This document shows positions 50,501 to 56,500 of a stretch of DNA of 64,000 nucleotides, piece by piece. Each line of letters opens with the position of its first letter. Position 1 is the stretch's first letter. This DNA is from Hydrangea macrophylla (taxonomy: Eukaryota; Streptophyta; Magnoliopsida; Cornales; Hydrangeaceae), in contig CM066989.1 of NCBI GenBank assembly GCA_033977485.1, forward strand, positions 92,771,887 through 92,835,886. The letters run 5' to 3'. The position numbers and the translations under genes were made by a program. The notes below the pieces were generated by a model, which was not told where the DNA came from, ran no database searches, and was given only the letters and a program-made list of their open reading frames with translations.

Positions 50501-53500
50501 TGGCCAGTGAGTGAGACTTCCTCCTGACTAGATGGGACTAGATCGTCAATTTGTTGTTGTGTATGACACTATCCTTCGTTGAGTTGAGTGCGTGCAGCAA
50601 AGTGCAACAATAATCTGTTCTGGCGTCAAGACCGCTGGAAATGTTCTAGCGTCATGCTGGGTCTGTTCTAGCGTCAGGACTGCTGGTCTATTCTGGTGTC
50701 AGGACTGCTGGGTCTACTGGGCTATTTGTTTCCCAGACTTTCGACCATGTTTTCCAACCATTACGTATTAGTCACAGGATTTGTTTTAGAGGAAAACTGT
50801 CGTTTCCCACAAACGGCGCCAAGCTGATGATGCAATTTTTAGTACTGGTCGGATTTAGGGTTTAAGAGCATATTTAAAGCATAGAAGAGAGGGAAAGAGA
50901 AACTGTTAATGAAAGAACCTACGTCCACGTGTGTATCAGAGCACTTCCACTAAGTATAAGAAACTGTTGCAGGGACCTTGGTGATCCAACAATGGTGAAT
51001 GGAACTACCAAGGGTTGGTCATGCAGGGCTGATATCTAGGTTTCTTGGGAGTCTTGACAATGTAAGATGATTGATTCAATTGAACTCGGGATCAATTGAA
51101 CTCGGGATCCACTCCTAGAGGGATGGGAGGACCCTTTTATAAGAGGAAGAATCCTCCCTTACAAGACATTTTAGTCTTTTTAGGAAACTGTTGACAACCT
51201 GGAATGATAGCTGCATATCAGAAAGGTTTCCTAATCTAATAAGGAAACTGTTTATACGTATCTGGAAAGTTTCCCAACAGATTTAGGAAATTGCTAGAGT
51301 CTAAGCAGTTTGGGACGTGCCACTGAGTTAGCTGAGCTGGACCTAAACTGTATTCTAATTGGACTGCATATTCCGACCCATAGGTCGGGGTCGGACCGGG
51401 GCCCTGGACTGGAGGTCGGTCAGTCGGGGTCGGACCCGGAGGTCAGGCCTAGAAGGTCGGACCTGGAGCACTGAATTACTGGACAATTTTGGGCGTATCA
51501 CCCTATATAAAGGTTTGTGGGTCATGTAATTCATTAATTCAAATAAGCTAATAAAAGATGTCCTTTAGGGCATCACTCCTTTTCTCTTATCCTCCTTTTT
51601 CTTTTTCCCTACAATTCTGTTTTTTCTACTTGGTATCAAAACCAACCCTAAGCACCACCACCTGCGCCAACCACTCACTGGTAGGCCAGTCTCTCCTAGG
51701 CCTCCGTCACCATCAGCCAAACTTCCCGGCCTTCTCCATATTCCGGTGACCTCCCTAACCATTGCCATCTTCGGCCTGTTTTCCATGGCTTCTTGCACAG
51801 CCTCAGTCTTTCCTGTGCAGCCCATAGGCTTCTCGACCATCTCCCTTGTCCTTATGTGGGCCCTTTTGATAGGCTTGAGCACGTATGCGCTCGCCATTTA
51901 ATATGTTCTGCCCTTTTTTTGGCAACCATGACCCTTTCTATTGTACCATGATTTTCGGGCAATCTTTCCGTTGGTTGGTTCTAGTTGACTAGTTTTGCCG
52001 TGTTTTCCGACGGCCTTGTTCGTTTTATTGCACCATGATGTCCGGGTAATTTTTAAAGGGATTGTTTCGCTTCTACTGAAATCTCCACACGCTTCTTGGT
52101 TATGTTGGACGTTTGGTAGGATCATTCAAGTCCAAGTTCAAGGCAGTCACTTCATCAAGCTTCCGAGCCTCAACTTGCAGGGGAGTGTTAGAATATAGAA
52201 AATATTATAGATTTGATTGTATTACATAATTACAATCAATCCATTTATTTAGGAAAGATTTGATTATATCTTATTTTATTTGATTAGGTAATAAATCCTA
52301 AGAATTATGGGAGTCATGATTTGATTAGGATTAGTTTAGGAAGTTTTCTCTCTATCTCCACCCTATATAAAGGGGTGTGAGTTCTGTAATTCATTAATTC
52401 AATTAAGCTAAATAGCTAATACAAGATATAGTCCTTTTGGGCATCCCTCCTTCTCTCCTTCTCTTTCTTTTTTCTTTTTCCCTACAATTTTGTTTTTCTA
52501 CTGAACTATTAGTTCTACAGATCAGAAAGGAAATTAGGTATCTAATAAAGAATACAACTATAATCGATGGAGTTTAAAATTGAAAATTTTCCTTATCCAA
52601 CGAGTAACAAGGGTAAAACATATGTAGAATGAACTCCTTAAAAGGACTACGGATATTTTCGATATTGATTCAATAGCTAAAATAAGATGGTGAGTCTTAA
52701 AACAACCCTCAGCCACCAAATGCCTTAACACCCATGTAAGGCAGTCTGCCAAAATAAGTTCAAGATACTATTGGCAGTCAAGAAAAACCTGCATCCTTTG
52801 CTTATGGCCACATGCATCTTTCATTTAGACAGTTTTAATTTATTGAGGGATATACATATCTAGTTTCTCCAGCAAAATGCTTTATTTTCTCTAAAGGAAT
52901 AATGAGGATCAGCACCTTAAAGTGTATGCTAGAGAAAGGGGGAAGAATGAGGGACATCTGTGTATGCCCCAACAATGGTCCAGTTAGTCCCACAATAGGC
53001 ATCAGATGTGGTTTGGGGTTGACCCCATATACTTCTAGCTCCATTGACCAGGGTTGTCAGATTTCCTATAAAGGAGTATTCAGTAAATTTACAAACAGGT
53101 ATTTCAGTATTTTTTCTTTTTAACGTACAACTTAATCTCATTCATATCATGAGTTCTTTCTAGTCTTTTTCTTACTTAGAATTACAAAGTCTAATTGGTT
53201 TTAGGAATCCTTTGTTGACCAGAATTTCTAAACTCATGAGTTTCTAGTTTGGTTTGTTAGGGTTTAACCCTACAAAGATCTGTGAGATACCAAAAACGTA
53301 AACAGAAGAAAACACCATTTTTACGTGGTTCACCAGAAAACTAGGGGGCTGCTGGGATATTTCACTAGAAAGAAAAGATCAAAGAGTACATCAGTAGCCA
53401 CCCTTAAATAACATAAAAATTTACCAAAATACCCCTCAAAAGTACTATTGAGTATTGAGCTCCACTCTACCTATTATGGTTAATGTAGTACAAGTACAGG

Positions 53501-56500
53501 CACGACACGATACGGGTACGGGGATACGACAAATCCTAAAAATGTTGGATACGGGTACAGCTAGGGTACGAAGAATAAATATTATTTTTTTATTAATAAT
53601 ATAATACTAATAGAAAACAAGTCCAAATAGTCGCTTAACAAGATCCATTAGTATTATAACAAGATTGTTTTACCATTAAAGATCAACATTACAATTTACA
53701 AATCCATTCATAGCAAGATTGTTTCACTATAACAAAATCATTCACAAGGACCATAAGCATAACAAGATTGTTATAATTAAATAACATTACATCATCAATA
53801 TCACTACCAAATCACAAAAACCACAAGTCCTAAACATGAAAAGAAAATATTCATCCTACGAAAGGGCAAAAACCACAATCCTAAAAGAAGGACAAAAATC
53901 AATTACAAGAAAGCCATCGCACAAGATTGTTTCACTATAACAAAATCATTCACAAGGACCATAAGCATAACAAGATTGTTATAATTAAATATCATTACAT
54001 CATCAATATCACTACCAAATCACAAAAACCAGAAGTCCAAAACAAGAAAAGAAAATATTCATCCTGAAAAAGAGCAAAAACCACAATCCTGAAAGAAGGA
54101 CAAAAATCAATTACAAGAAAGCCACCATGTAGTGTCGACACGTATTTGTGCCTTACCCATGCCGTGTCCTAGCCACACTAACAGAAAGTTGAACAAAATA
54201 AGCGGGCACGTTTTTTGGAGTGTCGTGTATGTATCCTGGCGTGCCCAACGCATGTTGGTGTCCGTTACGTACCCGGTACGAGTACGAGAGCCTACTTGAA
54301 GTACCCATGCTACATAGATTTTGGTTGACTATGTTTAATATAAGCAAGGAGAGGGGAAACATGTGTTATACTCATGTCTCATGCATATGTGAGGACCCTC
54401 GTGGTACATGTCGGGATTAAATGTGAGGATCCTCATGGTACGTTTCAGGATTAAATCACCCTTATAAGTACAAGGTGGTAAAAAATAAATAAATAAATAA
54501 ATAAAAATAAAAAAACTAAATAAAAAGATGTCTATTGTATAGAAGCAAACTTGACATGTTTGCACCAAACCTACAGGGAGAATTTTGTAATTGTGTGAGA
54601 AGCCTTTCGAGTAGTAGCTAGCGAAAATTGGCCAAATCAGAACACCACTCATGGGCTCGCATGTAGGATCGTGTGTGTGTGTGTGTGTGTATTTCTGGGG
54701 ATGGGTGTTGGTTGCTATATTATTACAGGTGTTTTTCCTACTTGTTTAGAGCCTGTTTGGGTTAAGCCTCTAAAATAATCACTTTTTGGAGTAGGAAATT
54801 CTTTAAATAGCTATAAATTGGAGGTTTCTAAATTAAATAATAATAAAATAAATAAATATCGCTGTTTTCAACTGGGAAAATGCTAATCCAAACCTTCGCA
54901 ACTTCTTTAACGATCACTTGTAAGTGAATGTTGACCCCGAAAGCTATCCCAAACGAGCTGTTAGTTAGTAGAGTGTGGATTCCAATGGGTGCAAGGCGGG
55001 TCAAGGACGAGGTTCGGATGCACTTGGGGGAGCTAGCGGTGGTGTGAGATTAGTGGGTCAGTCCCTTTGTGTCTTCTAAGTGATTGTGAATTTGTAATGT
55101 AAGGCAGTTTCCCATGAAAGACGGAGTGGAGAAATGTTATATTCCACACAATACTACATATGATAGTACAAGGTTATTTAAGGCGCAAGGCGCACTGAGG
55201 CGCAAAGGTCTCCTGGAGCCTAGGCGCGAGGCGCACTCTGAGGCGCTCGCCCGAGCGAAGCGAGGCGCAAAAATACATATATATATATATATATTTTTAT
55301 ATGATATAGCAACTTTTTTTAACATATACTATTATTTTCTATATGATTTTTTTTAATTTTGTAATATTTTATGCCCAGTGTTTCAAAGATTAAGACATTA
55401 ATACATTTTTTTAAAAATTTTTTAGTATTTTTTTAATTTTCATAGTATTTTTTTTTTAATTTATATATGTTATATATTACATTGTCTCACTACATTAGTA
55501 TATATTATATTGTCTTCTACTATAGTCTTATGATTTAGGACTTATCTACCATATTATATAGGTTATATATTATATTATATAATAAATTTACACAATATAA
55601 AAAGGGGAAAAAAAAGGCCAAACGAGAAGAAAAAGAGGGATTTTAAACCCACCGACAGTTTGACCCAGAGAAAAAAATTAAAAAATAAAAATAACCCACC
55701 GACAGAGAGAGAAGAAAGAAAAAAACAAAAAAAGGGCCAAAAGAGGGTTTTAAACCCCACCGACTGTGGAAAAAAAAAAAAGAGAAGAAGAAGACGATGG
55801 GGAAAGAAGAAGAAGACGACGACGGGGAAGAAGAAGAAGAAGCCAGAAGAAGAAGAAGAAGAAAAAAAAGACTTTCAGATCTTAGACCTGGGCTGAAGAA
55901 GAAGAAGAAGAGGAAAAAAAAAGACTTTCAGATCTTAGACCTGGGCTGAAGAAGAAGAAGAAGAAGAAAGAAAAAAAAGACTTTCAGATCTTAGACCTGG
56001 GCTAAAGAAGAAGAAGAAGAAGAAGAAGAAGAAGAAGAAGAAGAAAGAAGAAAAAAAAAATATTTACCTGGGCTTGTTCTTGCTCTCGTTTCAACAGAGT
56101 CGTAGGGCTCAGTCCTCTGGTTACACCTCTTCTTTCTTTCCTTTCTGCTTTTTTTTTTTTTTTTTTTTTTTTCCCCCCCAAATTGAGATGCGATTGGGAT
56201 TTGGGGGGTAAAAAAGTTGCTGGGGTCTTGTTTTCATTAGGCGCTAGCCTCGTGCGCCTTGCGCCTCGTAAAAAGGCGCCAAAAGGCGCGCCTCTCGTGC
56301 GCCTGCTTGAAGTCGCCTCGCCTAGCCTAAGGCGAGGCTCATGGCTTGCGCCCGCCTGCGCCTCGCGCCTAGGCGCGCCTCGGGCGCGCCTTTCACAACA
56401 GAGTGATAGTAATAGTCGAATGAAGTGATTGTTAGATACTAATATGTGACTCTATGTCATAGAGGCAGAATATTGAATATCCTACAGGATACACCATATC

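Larger units (their letters stand above)
26620..51500 (-). mobile_element. Non-autonomous LTR element E (minus strand) inside F
   Basis: Minus-strand 5' LTR is 50825-51500 (676 bp). The 3' LTR is split into 26620-27089 and 44647-44880. LTR ends read TGATACGCCC and GCATCATCA on the minus strand. TTGGCGCCGTTTGTGGGAAA next to the right LTR looks like a primer site and AATAGGGGGCAGC next to the left LTR is the purine tract, fixing the orientation. Target duplication CCCTA (26615-26619 and 51501-51505). The internal 44881-50824 holds tandem repeats and no protein domain. Resembles non-autonomous gypsy elements of the TAT type, which is an inference. Confidence 0.88.
26429..52502 (+). mobile_element. 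LTR element F, outermost layer of the 30.3-kb intron nest
   Basis: The 5' LTR is split by element E into 26429-26619 and 51506-51630. The 3' LTR is 52186-52502. The LTR starts TGTTGGAATATAGGAAA or TGTTAGAATATAGAAAA and ends TTCTACT, a non-canonical TG...CT pair. Primer-binding site TGGTATCAAAACC (51631), internal region of only about 555 bp with no coding domain, purine tract TTGCAGGGGAG, target duplication GAACT (26424-26428 and 52503-52507). A non-autonomous small LTR element. Confidence 0.9.
55127..56431 (-). pseudogene. Decayed CMT2 exon copy, split by a hAT element
   Basis: Minus-strand pieces at 56431-56404 and 55168-55127 join to a sequence similar to the BAH exon at 56546-56639, reading [18 protein letters not shown] where the real exon reads [15 protein letters not shown]. 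An in-frame TAG and no donor site make it non-functional. The hAT-like element at 55169-56403 sits inside it. Confidence 0.8.

Noticed and set aside
51558..52125. Frames in the interior of element F as a host gene
   Set aside because: Located between the F primer site and purine tract, with no conserved domain. Best seen as non-coding interior.
55660..55896. Lys/Glu-rich small protein
   Set aside because: Translation of GAA repeats inside a hAT-like element.
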